Below, piece by piece: positions 43,400-51,674 of a stretch of DNA of 54,485 nucleotides (position 1 is its first letter; each line of letters begins with the position of its first letter). The position numbers were made by a program, and so were the translations under genes. This DNA is from an uncultured Mollicutes bacterium (GTDB lineage Bacteria > Bacillota_I > Bacilli_A > RF39 > UBA660). Below the pieces are notes generated by a model, which was not told the origin of the DNA, did no database searches, and saw only the letters and a list, made by a program, of their open reading frames with translations. The DNA lies in NCBI GenBank assembly GCA_900550145.1, contig URRF01000005.1:1-54485 (forward strand), read 5' to 3'.

Positions 43400-44927
43400 A
43401 TATTATATTACTACACCAATTTATTATCCTAGTGCCAACTTTCATATTGGGCATTGTTATACAACTATAATTGCTGATAGTATTGCTAGATATAAAAGAT
43501 TAACTGGTTATGATGTTTTCTTTTTAACTGGTACGGATGAACATGGTGAGAAAATTGAAAAGAAGGCGAAGGAGAAGGGTGTAAGTCCAAAAGAGTATGT
43601 AGATGAAATAGTAAGTAATGCAAAGGATTTATGGAAATCGCTTAATATAAGTTATGATAAGTTTATAAGAACTACTGATTCGTATCATGAAAAAGCAGTT
43701 GCAAAAATATTTAATAAACTTTATGAGCAAGGCGATATTTATAAGGGTGAATATAAGGGATTGTATTGCACACCATGTGAGGCGTTTTGGACTGAAACAC
43801 AATTAATAGATGGCAAGTGTCCAGATTGTGCCCGTGAAGTTCATGAGGTAAAAGAAGAAAGTTATTTTTTCAAATTATCTAAGTACCAAGATAAAATTTT
43901 GGAATATTATGATAAGCATCCAGATTTTATTGAACCAGTATCTAGAAAAAATGAAATGGTAAATAACTTTTTAAAGCCAGGCCTTGAGGATTTATGTGTT
44001 TCACGTACTTCTTTTGATTGGGGCGTTCCTGTTACTTTTGATCCTAAGCATGTTATATATGTATGGATAGATGCTTTATCTAATTATATAACTGCACTTG
44101 GCTATATGAGTGATGATGATAGCTTATTTAAAAAATATTGGCCAGCAAATCTTCATTTGGTAGGAAAGGAAATTATTAGGTTTCACACTATTATATGGCC
44201 TGCATTATTAATGGCACTTGATTTGCCACTTCCTGATAAGGTTTTTGGCCATGGTTGGTTAGTTATTGATGGAGGAAAGATTTCTAAATCACTTGGAAAT
44301 TATAAAGATCCGAGAGAGTATATTAATGATTATGGTGTAGATGCGGTTAGGTATTTTGTGCTTAGAGAAGTTTCTTTTGGAAATGATGGGACTTTTTCTG
44401 AGGATGCGTTAGTGGCTCGTACTAATGCTGATTTGGCTAATGTACTAGGCAATTTAGTTAATAGAACTATAAGCATGTCTAAAAAATATTTTGATGGTGT
44501 AGTTACTAATGGCGAGATATATGAAAAAGTTGATACCGATTTAATAAATACTGCAAGTAATTTATATAAGGTTGTAGATAATAAGATGGAAAGTTTGCAT
44601 ATAAGTGATGCATTAGATTGTATATTTGATTTATTAAGAAAGTGTAATAAGTATATAGATGATACTGCTCCTTGGGTTTTGTTTAAGAATGAGGAAATGA
44701 ACGCTAGATTATCTACTGTACTTTATAATTTGTTAGAATGTATAAGAATAAGTTCTGTTTTATTGTTCCCATTTATTCCAACTACAAGTATGGAGATTTT
44801 TAAACAATTAAATACTAATGAAACTAGTTATGAAAGTGTAAAGGAATATGGCAGATTAGAAAAAGGGATTGTTTTAAATGATCCAAAACCATTATTTATG
44901 AGAATTGATTTAAATAAAGAAAAATAG
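43392..44927 (+). CDS. metG: Methionyl-tRNA synthetase
   Basis: A 511-residue class I synthetase with ITTPIYYPSANFHIGHCYT (HIGH motif), TGTDEHGEKI, a zinc-type Cys set (CTPC...CPDC), the Met-specific FHTIIWPALLMAL and the KMSKS motif read as KISKS (from residue 296). ATG 43392 sits inside the end of dut. The C-terminal tRNA-binding (EMAP-like) domain of Bacillus MetS is absent, so the enzyme is the short form. Confidence 0.96.
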   Translation: MDKYYITTPIYYPSANFHIGHCYTTIIADSIARYKRLTGYDVFFLTGTDEHGEKIEKKAKEKGVSPKEYVDEIVSNAKDLWKSLNISYDKFIRTTDSYHEKAVAKIFNKLYEQGDIYKGEYKGLYCTPCEAFWTETQLIDGKCPDCAREVHEVKEESYFFKLSKYQDKILEYYDKHPDFIEPVSRKNEMVNNFLKPGLEDLCVSRTSFDWGVPVTFDPKHVIYVWIDALSNYITALGYMSDDDSLFKKYWPANLHLVGKEIIRFHTIIWPALLMALDLPLPDKVFGHGWLVIDGGKISKSLGNYKDPREYINDYGVDAVRYFVLREVSFGNDGTFSEDALVARTNADLANVLGNLVNRTISMSKKYFDGVVTNGEIYEKVDTDLINTASNLYKVVDNKMESLHISDALDCIFDLLRKCNKYIDDTAPWVLFKNEEMNARLSTVLYNLLECIRISSVLLFPFIPTTSMEIFKQLNTNETSYESVKEYGRLEKGIVLNDPKPLFMRIDLNKEK

Positions 44928-44938
44928 GAGGAGATATT

Positions 44939-45202
44939 ATGGTATTTGTGAAAGATATTGCTATTCCACTTATATTAGCAGCTTTATCAATTGGTCTTAT
45001 TTCATATTTAATAAATGTTATTTTAAGATTTATTAAATTGGATTTGGTTATTATTAAAATTGCTCTATTTTTGTTAGTGTGGTATTTTGTCGGCCCTATA
45101 ATATATAATTGGTTACTTTATGCTATAATGACAAGTTCAAATGAAATTATAGAGTTCTTTTATATGCCAATTCAGGTTATAATGAGATTGTTGAACGTAT
45201 AA
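44939..45202 (+). CDS. Small membrane protein of unknown function
   Basis: An 87-residue protein with three hydrophobic stretches (about 5-25, 38-60 and a weaker one at 70-85). GGAGGAG lies 6 bases upstream of the ATG and the gene follows metG by 11 bases, so it is probably the last gene of the T-box operon. I do not recognise a family. Base use is similar to its neighbours. Confidence 0.65.
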   Translation: MVFVKDIAIPLILAALSIGLISYLINVILRFIKLDLVIIKIALFLLVWYFVGPIIYNWLLYAIMTSSNEIIEFFYMPIQVIMRLLNV

Positions 45203-45295
45203 TAGTGTAAATCGACATATTAAAACATTATTTTCTCTTTAATATTTTATAATAAGTATGTTAATATGAAATTGTAGGATAGAAAAGGAGAAACT

Positions 45296-45466
45296 ATGAA
45301 AAACTACATTTATAAGTCAGTAATGAGAACTTCATTAGGTTTTATGACAATAATTATTTATTGTATGATATCTATGATAATTAAGTTTTCGTATTTAGAT
45401 TTATGTTATATGTTAGTAGTAATTGGCTTTTTTATAACTTATATAAAATATGTTAGAGAATTATAA
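45296..45466 (+). CDS. Small two-segment membrane protein (56 residues)
   Basis: ATG 45296 with AAGGAG 5 bases upstream opens a 56-codon frame encoding a basic N-terminus (MKNYIYKSVMRTS), two hydrophobic segments (about 14-30 and 37-50) and the ending YIKYVREL. The stop overlaps a strong terminator, which supports a real transcription unit. The family is unknown. Confidence 0.6.
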   Translation: MKNYIYKSVMRTSLGFMTIIIYCMISMIIKFSYLDLCYMLVVIGFFITYIKYVREL

Positions 45467-45494
45467 AATTATACCTTTGTGGTATAATTTTATT
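45465..45494 (+). terminator. Perfect hairpin terminator before tatD
   Basis: AAAATTATACC and GGTATAATTTT form a perfect 11-bp stem around TTTGT. The T-tail is formed by the stem's own 3' arm plus TATT, so it could also act in both directions. Confidence 0.65.
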
Positions 45495-45507
45495 ATGAGG
45501 TGAGGTT

Positions 45508-46260
45508 ATGATTGATACACATTGTCATTTATTTAGAAGTTATTATGAGGATTTAGATAATTTGATTGTAAAACTAAAAGAAAATAATATTTATTGTATA
45601 GTAAATGGATGTGAATATTTTACTAATATTGAATCTGTTGAATTATCAAATAATGATAATATTTATGCTGCAGTTGGTTATCAGCCAACTGAACTTGATA
45701 ATATTGAGGATGATTATATTGAGGTATTAGAAGGTATGTTAGATAATAATAAGGTGGTTGCAATTGGTGAGATAGGTCTTGATTATTATTGGAATAAGGA
45801 TAATAGAAATATTCAGATTGAGGTATTTAAAAAGCAATTGGAACTTGCTAGTAAATATAATTTACCTGTAATAATTCATAGTAGAGATGCAGTTGGTGAT
45901 GTATATAATATATTAAAAGAATATAATGTGAGAGGTGTTATTCATGCGTTTTCTGGTAGTTATGAAAGTGCAATGGAATTTATTAAAATTGGCTTTAAAT
46001 TAGGGATAGGCGGGGTAATAACTTTTAAGAATTGTAAGTTGAAAGAGGTGATTTCTAAACTTAAATTGGAAGACATTGTGCTTGAAACAGATTCTCCATA
46101 TCTTACTCCTGTACCTAATAGGGGTAAAAGGAATAGTCCTTTAAATTTAATATATATTGCAGAATATATTAGTAAATTAAAGTGTGTTTCAGTTGAAGAG
46201 GTAATTAGTACTACTAATAAAGTAGCATGTGAGTTATTTGACTTAGATATTAAATTATGA
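45508..46260 (+). CDS. tatD: TatD-family metal-dependent hydrolase
   Basis: A 250-residue TIM-barrel hydrolase (DNase-type) with metal ligands in MIDTHCHL, the Glu in GEIGLDYYW, VIIHSR, GVIHAFSG and LETDSPYLTP. In Bacillus (yabD) it lies next to metS, as here after the two small membrane-protein genes. AGGTGAGG precedes the ATG. Confidence 0.93.
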   Translation: MIDTHCHLFRSYYEDLDNLIVKLKENNIYCIVNGCEYFTNIESVELSNNDNIYAAVGYQPTELDNIEDDYIEVLEGMLDNNKVVAIGEIGLDYYWNKDNRNIQIEVFKKQLELASKYNLPVIIHSRDAVGDVYNILKEYNVRGVIHAFSGSYESAMEFIKIGFKLGIGGVITFKNCKLKEVISKLKLEDIVLETDSPYLTPVPNRGKRNSPLNLIYIAEYISKLKCVSVEEVISTTNKVACELFDLDIKL

Positions 46261-46288
46261 TACTATCTATATGTCGAGGTGAAAAGAA

Positions 46289-46891
46289 ATGACTGATAAG
46301 ACAAGTTCGTTCCTGAAAGTAATTTCTGGAATAGTAGTATTTATAAGTTTATTTTTATGTATTACAATTAATCCTTCCATGGAACAAGCAAAATCGACTT
46401 TAAGTGAGTTATATAAATATAATAGTGTACCTTATTTAGATAGCACTAATAGTACAGGTACAACTACAACAAAAATTAAAAATAAAGATAATTATAAATC
46501 AATAGATACATATTATGGTACAATAACAGCATATGGTCCTGATTGTGTAGGATGTTCTGGTGTTACAGCATCTGGACACAATGTGTATGAATATGTAAAT
46601 GGTGTTAGAACTCCATCTAACATTACATATTTTGATAGTGAGTTTGGTGAAGTTAGAATTTTGGCTGCTGCTAATTCTAAGTTTCCTTTTGGAAGTATAA
46701 TAAGAATTACTGGTGATAGAATAGATGGTTCTATTACTGGTATAGTTCTTGATACGGGTGGTGCGATGATAAGTGCTTGGAATAGAGGAGAAATTCTTAT
46801 GGATTTATTATTTGCAAGTGAAAGAGATAATGCAGTTTATGAATTTGGAAGACAAAATGTAACTTATGAAGTACTTAGATATGGAAGATAA
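46289..46891 (+). CDS. Secreted 3D-domain protein
   Basis: A 200-residue protein with an N-terminal membrane or signal segment (about 9-27), a Ser/Thr-rich spacer, and a 3D (Asp-Asp-Asp) double-psi barrel domain: ITAYGPDCVGCSG, then LAAANSKFPFGSIIRI and VLDTGGAM. Such domains occur in peptidoglycan lytic enzymes (MltA-like, YabE, YocH). It occupies the place of Bacillus yabE between tatD and rsmA but lacks the DUF348 and G5 repeats of YabE. Confidence 0.85.
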   Translation: MTDKTSSFLKVISGIVVFISLFLCITINPSMEQAKSTLSELYKYNSVPYLDSTNSTGTTTTKIKNKDNYKSIDTYYGTITAYGPDCVGCSGVTASGHNVYEYVNGVRTPSNITYFDSEFGEVRILAAANSKFPFGSIIRITGDRIDGSITGIVLDTGGAMISAWNRGEILMDLLFASERDNAVYEFGRQNVTYEVLRYGR

Positions 46892-46912
46892 AACTCTTTA
46901 ATGAGTTTTTTT
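46890..46912 (+). terminator. Intrinsic terminator after the 3D-domain gene
   Basis: AAACTC-TTTAAT-GAGTTT followed by T-residues, overlapping the stop of the 3D-domain gene. Confidence 0.75.
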
Positions 46913-46925
46913 CATAGGAGGATGT

Positions 46926-47744
46926 ATGAATCAAAGAGATTTTATTCAAGATTATGGTTTTAAGTTTAAGAAAAAGTTTGGTCAAAATTTTTTGAAAGAT
47001 GATAACATATTAAATAATATAGTTTCTTATTCTGATGTTGATAATGAGACATTGGTTATTGAAATTGGGTGTGGTGCAGGTGCTTTAACAAGAAAAGTTG
47101 CGCCTCTTTGTAAACATTTAATTGGTTATGAGATTGATATTACTTTAAAACCAATATTGGATACAATCAGTAATGTTAATATTATTTATGATGATTTTTT
47201 GAAGAGAAATGTATGTGATGATATAAAAGATTATACTTATAGTAAGTTATATGTAATTGCTAATTTACCATATTATATTACTACTCCAATAATTACTAAG
47301 TTTATAGATGATGGCATTGATGTGGATAAAATAATAGTTATGGTTCAGAAGGAAGTTGGGGATAGATTATCAAGTAAACCAAATAGTAAGGATTATGGTT
47401 CGCTTACTGTATTTATAAATTATTATTTTGAGGTTAAAAAATTATTTACAGTAAGTAAAAATGTATTTGTTCCTAAACCAAATGTTGATAGTGTGGTTAT
47501 AAGTTTAGAAAAGAAGAAAAATAAGTTGTATGTAAAAAATGATAAGTTGTTTTTTAAATTGGTTAGGGATTCTTTTAGACAAAAGAGGAAAACTTTGAGG
47601 AATAATCTTAAAGAATATGATATGGATATTGTAGGAAGTGTTCTATGTAAGTATGGGTATAATACTGATGTAAGGGCAGAGGCATTACCATTAGAAATTT
47701 TCGTTGCTATTTCAAATGAACTTTCTAAGAGTAGTTTTTTTTGA
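46926..47744 (+). CDS. rsmA: 16S rRNA dimethyladenosine transferase
   Basis: RsmA (KsgA) dimethylates two adjacent adenines near the 3' end of 16S rRNA. The 272-residue protein has KKFGQNFLKDDNILNNI, the SAM loop IEIGCGAGALT and the catalytic NLPYYIT. The rnmV gene that precedes it in Bacillus is missing. GGAGGATGT precedes the ATG. Confidence 0.95.
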   Translation: MNQRDFIQDYGFKFKKKFGQNFLKDDNILNNIVSYSDVDNETLVIEIGCGAGALTRKVAPLCKHLIGYEIDITLKPILDTISNVNIIYDDFLKRNVCDDIKDYTYSKLYVIANLPYYITTPIITKFIDDGIDVDKIIVMVQKEVGDRLSSKPNSKDYGSLTVFINYYFEVKKLFTVSKNVFVPKPNVDSVVISLEKKKNKLYVKNDKLFFKLVRDSFRQKRKTLRNNLKEYDMDIVGSVLCKYGYNTDVRAEALPLEIFVAISNELSKSSFF

Positions 47745-47771
47745 TATAATTGTTTTAAGGTAGGTGTAGTT

Positions 47772-49163
47772 ATGAAAGTTGTTATGCTTTTAGGTAATAA
47801 AAACAGTGATATAAAAAAAAGAGTTCAGGTAGTTGCGTCTTCAGGAAATTTGTCTCGTGCTAATGGAACTGTAACTGAAGTTATTAAAAAGAATTCTAGT
47901 TATGAATCTAATTTGAAGCTTGCTAGGATTGTTGTTGGATATGGTCATAAATCTATATCTGAGCATGATTATTTGGTTTTTGCGATTGAGAATGTTACAC
48001 CAATAGTTGAACAAATATTAATTTCTTATAGGTTAACGTCTTTTACTATTAAATCGCGTAGGAATGTTGATTTTAGGAATGTTGGTTTTTATGTTCCTAT
48101 TTTTATGGATAAAGATAGTAATGTCCTTTCTAATAATAAGAAATTGCAGAATAAGTATAAAAAGTATATGAAGGATTTATTTTTGAAATATGGCAATTTA
48201 GTTGATAAGAAATTACCTATTGAGGATGCTCGTTATATTCTTCCTTATAGTTATTATAGCAACATTATTATGGGGTGTGATGCGAATGAATTATTAAAGA
48301 TAACATCTGATATGTTATATGGAAAAATATCTAGGATTAGTGAAGTGAATGAACTAGGTAAGAAGTTTGCAATGATAATTAAGGAAAATGTTCCATATTT
48401 GTACAAAGCATTGGAAAATGAGAATATGGATTGTTATTTAGATAAGTTTAGTTATTTGGATGATGAGTTTAAATTATCGAGTAGTTTGGTAAAAGAATCC
48501 AGATTAGTTAATTATACTAATAATTCAGATGAGATAGTTTTGTCTAGTATTTTAATAAATAGATATCAGATGGATTATAATACATCTAGAAAAATAATAG
48601 ATGGTATGGATAAAGATCTTAAGTTAAAGTTGATGGATTCTTTAAAGAATAGCAAAAATAATAGAGAACTTGAGCAAGTAATTTTTTCTTTTGAAACATC
48701 TATTTCTTTGGCTGTACTAACTCATATTACAAGACATAGAATGCATTCATTGTTGATACCTGATTTTGTTCCTTTATGGAATTTAGATAATTATGTTATT
48801 CCAAATAGTTTGAAAGAGTATGAAAGTAAGTATAGGGAAATTTTTGCGAATAATAAAAAGATTGTTGATGAGTTTAAGAGTTATGGTGTAAGAGATGAAG
48901 ATTTAGTATATTTTTATTTGTCAGGTAATAGTTGTAATATATTTACTACTATGAATGCTAGGTCATTGTGCTGGATAAGTAAAATGAGATGTTGTAATAA
49001 GGCCCAATGGGAAATAAGGAAAATTGTTAATAAATGGGTAAGTGATGTAAAGAGTGTGTCTCCTTTGATAGGTGGTTTATTAGGACCTACTTGTGTTACA
49101 ATGGGTTATTGTCCTGAGGGTAAGGATAGTTGCAAAAACAGGGGAGTTGTTATTAAAAATTAG
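47772..49163 (+). CDS. Tandem ThyX-like protein (flavin-dependent thymidylate synthase family)
   Basis: A 463-residue protein in which two ThyX-like halves can be seen. The first has ARIVVGYGHKSISEHDYLVF and ISYRLTSFTIKSRRNVDF (about residues 50-103), similar to the ThyX H-x-S-x-x-E-H and RHRxxSxNExSxRY regions but with the leading RH replaced by SY and NE by TI. The second has LTHITRHRMHSL (R321-H-R) and a C-terminal TTMNARSLCWISKMRCCNKAQWEIRKI, followed by five-Cys-rich end residues. A complete canonical ThyX signature is not present in either half. It could be a divergent thymidylate synthase or a related flavoenzyme. It lies between rsmA and yabG. Confidence 0.7.
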   Translation: MKVVMLLGNKNSDIKKRVQVVASSGNLSRANGTVTEVIKKNSSYESNLKLARIVVGYGHKSISEHDYLVFAIENVTPIVEQILISYRLTSFTIKSRRNVDFRNVGFYVPIFMDKDSNVLSNNKKLQNKYKKYMKDLFLKYGNLVDKKLPIEDARYILPYSYYSNIIMGCDANELLKITSDMLYGKISRISEVNELGKKFAMIIKENVPYLYKALENENMDCYLDKFSYLDDEFKLSSSLVKESRLVNYTNNSDEIVLSSILINRYQMDYNTSRKIIDGMDKDLKLKLMDSLKNSKNNRELEQVIFSFETSISLAVLTHITRHRMHSLLIPDFVPLWNLDNYVIPNSLKEYESKYREIFANNKKIVDEFKSYGVRDEDLVYFYLSGNSCNIFTTMNARSLCWISKMRCCNKAQWEIRKIVNKWVSDVKSVSPLIGGLLGPTCVTMGYCPEGKDSCKNRGVVIKN

Positions 49164-49183
49164 AGATTTGTTCTCTTTTTTTT
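49162..49183 (+). terminator. Intrinsic terminator after the ThyX-like gene
   Basis: AGAGA-TTTGT-TCTCT followed by a T-run starting at the stop codon of the ThyX-like gene. Confidence 0.75.
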
Positions 49184-49212
49184 GTTTTTGAATATAATTT
49201 AATGGTGATATT

Positions 49213-49986
49213 ATGTTTAAAATAGGTGATGCTGTAACCAGAAAGTCATATAATAATGACATTGTATTTAAAATAATAGATATTAAAGATGAGATGTATA
49301 TTTTAAAAGGTATTAATGTGAGGTTGGTTGCGGATAGTACTTTAGATGATTTGGTATTACATGATGGGAATACTGTGAATGATGAATCTTTAATAGATAG
49401 GATTGATGAGAATTTAGATAGAAATGATTTTTTTTATTTGCCTGGTAAGATACTTCATATAGATGGTGATAATGAATATTTGGAAAGGTGTTTGAAGTTG
49501 TATAAAAAATTTAATGTTATGGCTTATGGTATAGCAATGAAAGAAGATGAGATAAAGGAACATATAAGGGAACATTTGGAGTTGATAAAACCAGATATAT
49601 TAGTTATAACAGGACATGATGCATATAATAATAAAAAAGGTGGCTTAGATGATGCTGGTGCATATAAAAATTCTTCTAATTTTATAGATGCTGTAATAGA
49701 AGCAAGGAAATATGAAAGGGCACATGATAAACTTATTATTATTGCAGGCGCTTGTGGTTCATATTATGAGGGTTTAATTAAAAATGGAGCTAATTTTGCA
49801 TCTAGTCCTAAGAGAATTAATATTCATGCTCTTGATCCTGCTATTATTGCTCTTAAGGTAAGTTTAACTGATATAAATAAAAATATTGATATTATGGATA
49901 TTATTGATAAGACTAAATATGGCAAGGATGGCATGGGTGGAATTATAACTCATGGTACTATGTTTGTTGGATATCCGAGGGTATAA
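49213..49986 (+). CDS. yabG: Sporulation-specific protease YabG
   Basis: YabG cleaves spore coat and other spore proteins in the mother cell (peptidase family U57). The 257-residue protein matches closely: IGDAVTRKSYNNDIVFKI, then FYLPGKILHIDGDNEYLERCL, KPDILVITGHDAYNNKKGG, IIAGACGSYYEGLIKNGANFASSPKRINIHALDP. It is followed by veg as in Bacillus. No convincing sigma-K promoter is seen in the 49-base gap. Confidence 0.93.
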   Translation: MFKIGDAVTRKSYNNDIVFKIIDIKDEMYILKGINVRLVADSTLDDLVLHDGNTVNDESLIDRIDENLDRNDFFYLPGKILHIDGDNEYLERCLKLYKKFNVMAYGIAMKEDEIKEHIREHLELIKPDILVITGHDAYNNKKGGLDDAGAYKNSSNFIDAVIEARKYERAHDKLIIIAGACGSYYEGLIKNGANFASSPKRINIHALDPAIIALKVSLTDINKNIDIMDIIDKTKYGKDGMGGIITHGTMFVGYPRV

Positions 49987-49987
49987 T

Positions 49988-50197
49988 ATGATAGATAAAA
50001 TAAAATTGGATATATCTAGTAAATTAAATAAAAAGGTAAATATAAAAATAAATAATATAAGAAATAAAGCAGAAATATTTGAGGGTGTTATAAAAGAGTT
50101 ATATAGTAGAATCTTTGTTGTAGAAACTATAGATGGAATAAAGAGAAGTTTTAATTATTCTGATATACTAACAGGTAATATTGAATTAGATTTTTGA
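49988..50197 (+). CDS. veg: Veg protein
   Basis: A 69-residue protein with the Veg-type pattern: KIKLDISSKLNKKVNIKINNIRNKAEIFEGVI and a beta-strand region ending FNYSDILTGNIEL. Veg affects biofilm formation and spore outgrowth in Bacillus; the exact action is not settled. I chose ATG 49988, one base after the yabG stop. Its stop overlaps the strong promoter of the next gene. Confidence 0.85.
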   Translation: MIDKIKLDISSKLNKKVNIKINNIRNKAEIFEGVIKELYSRIFVVETIDGIKRSFNYSDILTGNIELDF

Positions 50198-50221
50198 CAA
50201 AAAATTATAAATATGTATAAT
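50194..50221 (+). promoter_or_regulatory. Consensus sigma-A promoter before the amidoligase gene
   Basis: TTGACA (50194-50199) and TATAAT (50216-50221), both perfect, with a 16-base spacer. Transcription would start near 50228, leaving about 20 bases before the GTG start. It overlaps the veg stop. Confidence 0.85.
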
Positions 50222-50246
50222 ATGGGCCGTAAGAAGGGATGCCATC

Positions 50247-51287
50247 GTGTTAAGTAAATTAAAAATTAGTAGTATTAAAGAATTATTATATTATATAAAT
50301 GATTTAGAGTTAAAATATCGTGATGTATTGAATGTTAATAATAGCGATATGACTTTTGGTGTTGAACTTGAATTTGTTGGTTTAAGGCTAAATGATATAG
50401 CGAGATTAAATATTAGTAGGGCTTTTAGTGTACCACTAGAATTTCATGAATCTAAGCATATGGAAAATGAAAATAATAGTTATTTTTTTTCTAGGGAGAA
50501 TACTAATGTTATAGGTGGTTGTGAAATAGAATCTAATATTATGAGAGATAATAAAATGGCCTGGAATGATTTAAAAAGTATTTGTAATGATTTAGTTAGA
50601 TATAAGGCGAGTGCTAAAGAATGTTCTACTCATATGCATTTTGGTGCACATGTGTTAGGTAATAATTATGATAATTGGCTTACTTTAATAAAAATATGGG
50701 CTATTTATGAGAGAATAATATATAATTTTTATTATGGAGAAGATAATTTGCCTAGAAAATGTATTAGTTTTTATGCTAAGAGTATTAACAAAGAGGAATT
50801 AAATTGTATTGATAGCATATATAAAGATAAAGATTTTATCAAGAATTTAAAATGTGCTTTATATTTTTTAGATAGTATAGAAGGTTATCGTGGAAAATAT
50901 CTTGGTTTATGTATTCATGGTGTATTTGATGATCCAAATAAATTAAAAGAGTATAACACTATTGAGGTAAGAGTTCCAAATGGTACATTAAATGAAGCAA
51001 TAATACAAAATAATATTAATTTTTTTGCTAAATTGTTAAATAGTATTATTAATAATAAAATAGATGTTTCTTATATAAATGATAGATTTAGAAATAGAGA
51101 ATTAATAAGTGATATTGGTTTATTTAATAATTTTAAATATGATGATGCATTAGAGTTGGCAGATATGATATTTGATAATGAATTAGATCGTTATTATTTT
51201 TTAAAGCAATTGTATAAATTATATAATTTAGATGAAAAGAATTTAAATCGTGAAATGAGTAAAGTATTAAAATTAACAAGATTATAA
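50247..51287 (+). CDS. Amidoligase-family protein (ATP-grasp-like COOH-NH2 ligase)
   Basis: A 346-residue protein with the amidoligase family pattern: FGVELEF (37-43), GGCEIESNIM (about 91-100), the double-His motif S127-THMHFG (His 129 and 131) and EVRVPNGTLNEAIIQ near the C-terminus. Families of this fold join amino groups to carboxylates, as in glutamine synthetase and GCS. The substrate is unknown; peptide or cell-wall modification has been proposed for relatives. GTG start with GAAGGGA upstream. It is in an otherwise conserved veg-spoVG interval where Bacillus has sspF, ispE and purR. Confidence 0.75.
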   Translation: MLSKLKISSIKELLYYINDLELKYRDVLNVNNSDMTFGVELEFVGLRLNDIARLNISRAFSVPLEFHESKHMENENNSYFFSRENTNVIGGCEIESNIMRDNKMAWNDLKSICNDLVRYKASAKECSTHMHFGAHVLGNNYDNWLTLIKIWAIYERIIYNFYYGEDNLPRKCISFYAKSINKEELNCIDSIYKDKDFIKNLKCALYFLDSIEGYRGKYLGLCIHGVFDDPNKLKEYNTIEVRVPNGTLNEAIIQNNINFFAKLLNSIINNKIDVSYINDRFRNRELISDIGLFNNFKYDDALELADMIFDNELDRYYFLKQLYKLYNLDEKNLNREMSKVLKLTRL

Positions 51288-51345
51288 AAAATATTGACTT
51301 TTTCTAAATAAAAATATAAAATTTAAGTAGAAGGAGTTGATTAAC

Positions 51346-51618
51346 TTGAAAATTACATCTGTATCGGTACATAAAGTATCAGGAGAAAATAGTCGTATGA
51401 GAGGAATTGCAACTGTTGTATTAGATGATTGCTTTAAGATCAAGGGAATTCGTATAATAGAAAAAGATGACAAATTAATGTTAGCAATGCCTAGTCGTAA
51501 GAACAAGAATAATGAGAATGAGGATGTTGCTCATCCATTAAATGCAGAAACTCGTCAAATGTTTGAGGATGCTATTTTAAAAGAATATAAAAAAGAAGAA
51601 GAAAATACTGAAGAATAA
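51346..51618 (+). CDS. spoVG: Septation/sporulation regulator SpoVG
   Basis: SpoVG is a small RNA/DNA-binding regulator affecting septation and sporulation. The 90-residue protein reads KITSVSVHKVSGENSRMRGI then ATVVLDDCFKIKGIRIIEKD and MLAMPSRKN...DVAHPLNAETRQMFEDAILKEY, a close match. The start is TTG 51346 (AAGGAG 9 bases upstream); TTG 51337 is in frame but starts directly after the ribosome binding site. A weak TTGACT/TATAAA promoter lies at 51294-51320. Confidence 0.93.
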   Translation: MKITSVSVHKVSGENSRMRGIATVVLDDCFKIKGIRIIEKDDKLMLAMPSRKNKNNENEDVAHPLNAETRQMFEDAILKEYKKEEENTEE

Positions 51619-51630
51619 CAGTATTTTTTT
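51604..51630 (+). terminator. Intrinsic terminator after spoVG
   Basis: AATACTG pairs with CAGTATT across an 8-base loop that includes the stop, then a T-run. Confidence 0.75.
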
Positions 51631-51631
51631 G

Positions 51632-51659
51632 TTATATTTAATGTTTTAATTCATATACT
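51632..51659 (+). promoter_or_regulatory. Putative sigma-E promoter for yabP-yabQ
   Basis: TTATATT (51632-51638) and CATATACT (51652-51659) with a 13-base spacer match the mother-cell sigma-E pattern (KMATATT and CATAYAHT; the -10 is exact). yabP-yabQ are sigma-E genes in Bacillus, so the match is in the expected place. Confidence 0.6.
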
Positions 51660-51674
51660 TAGATAGGTGATGAT

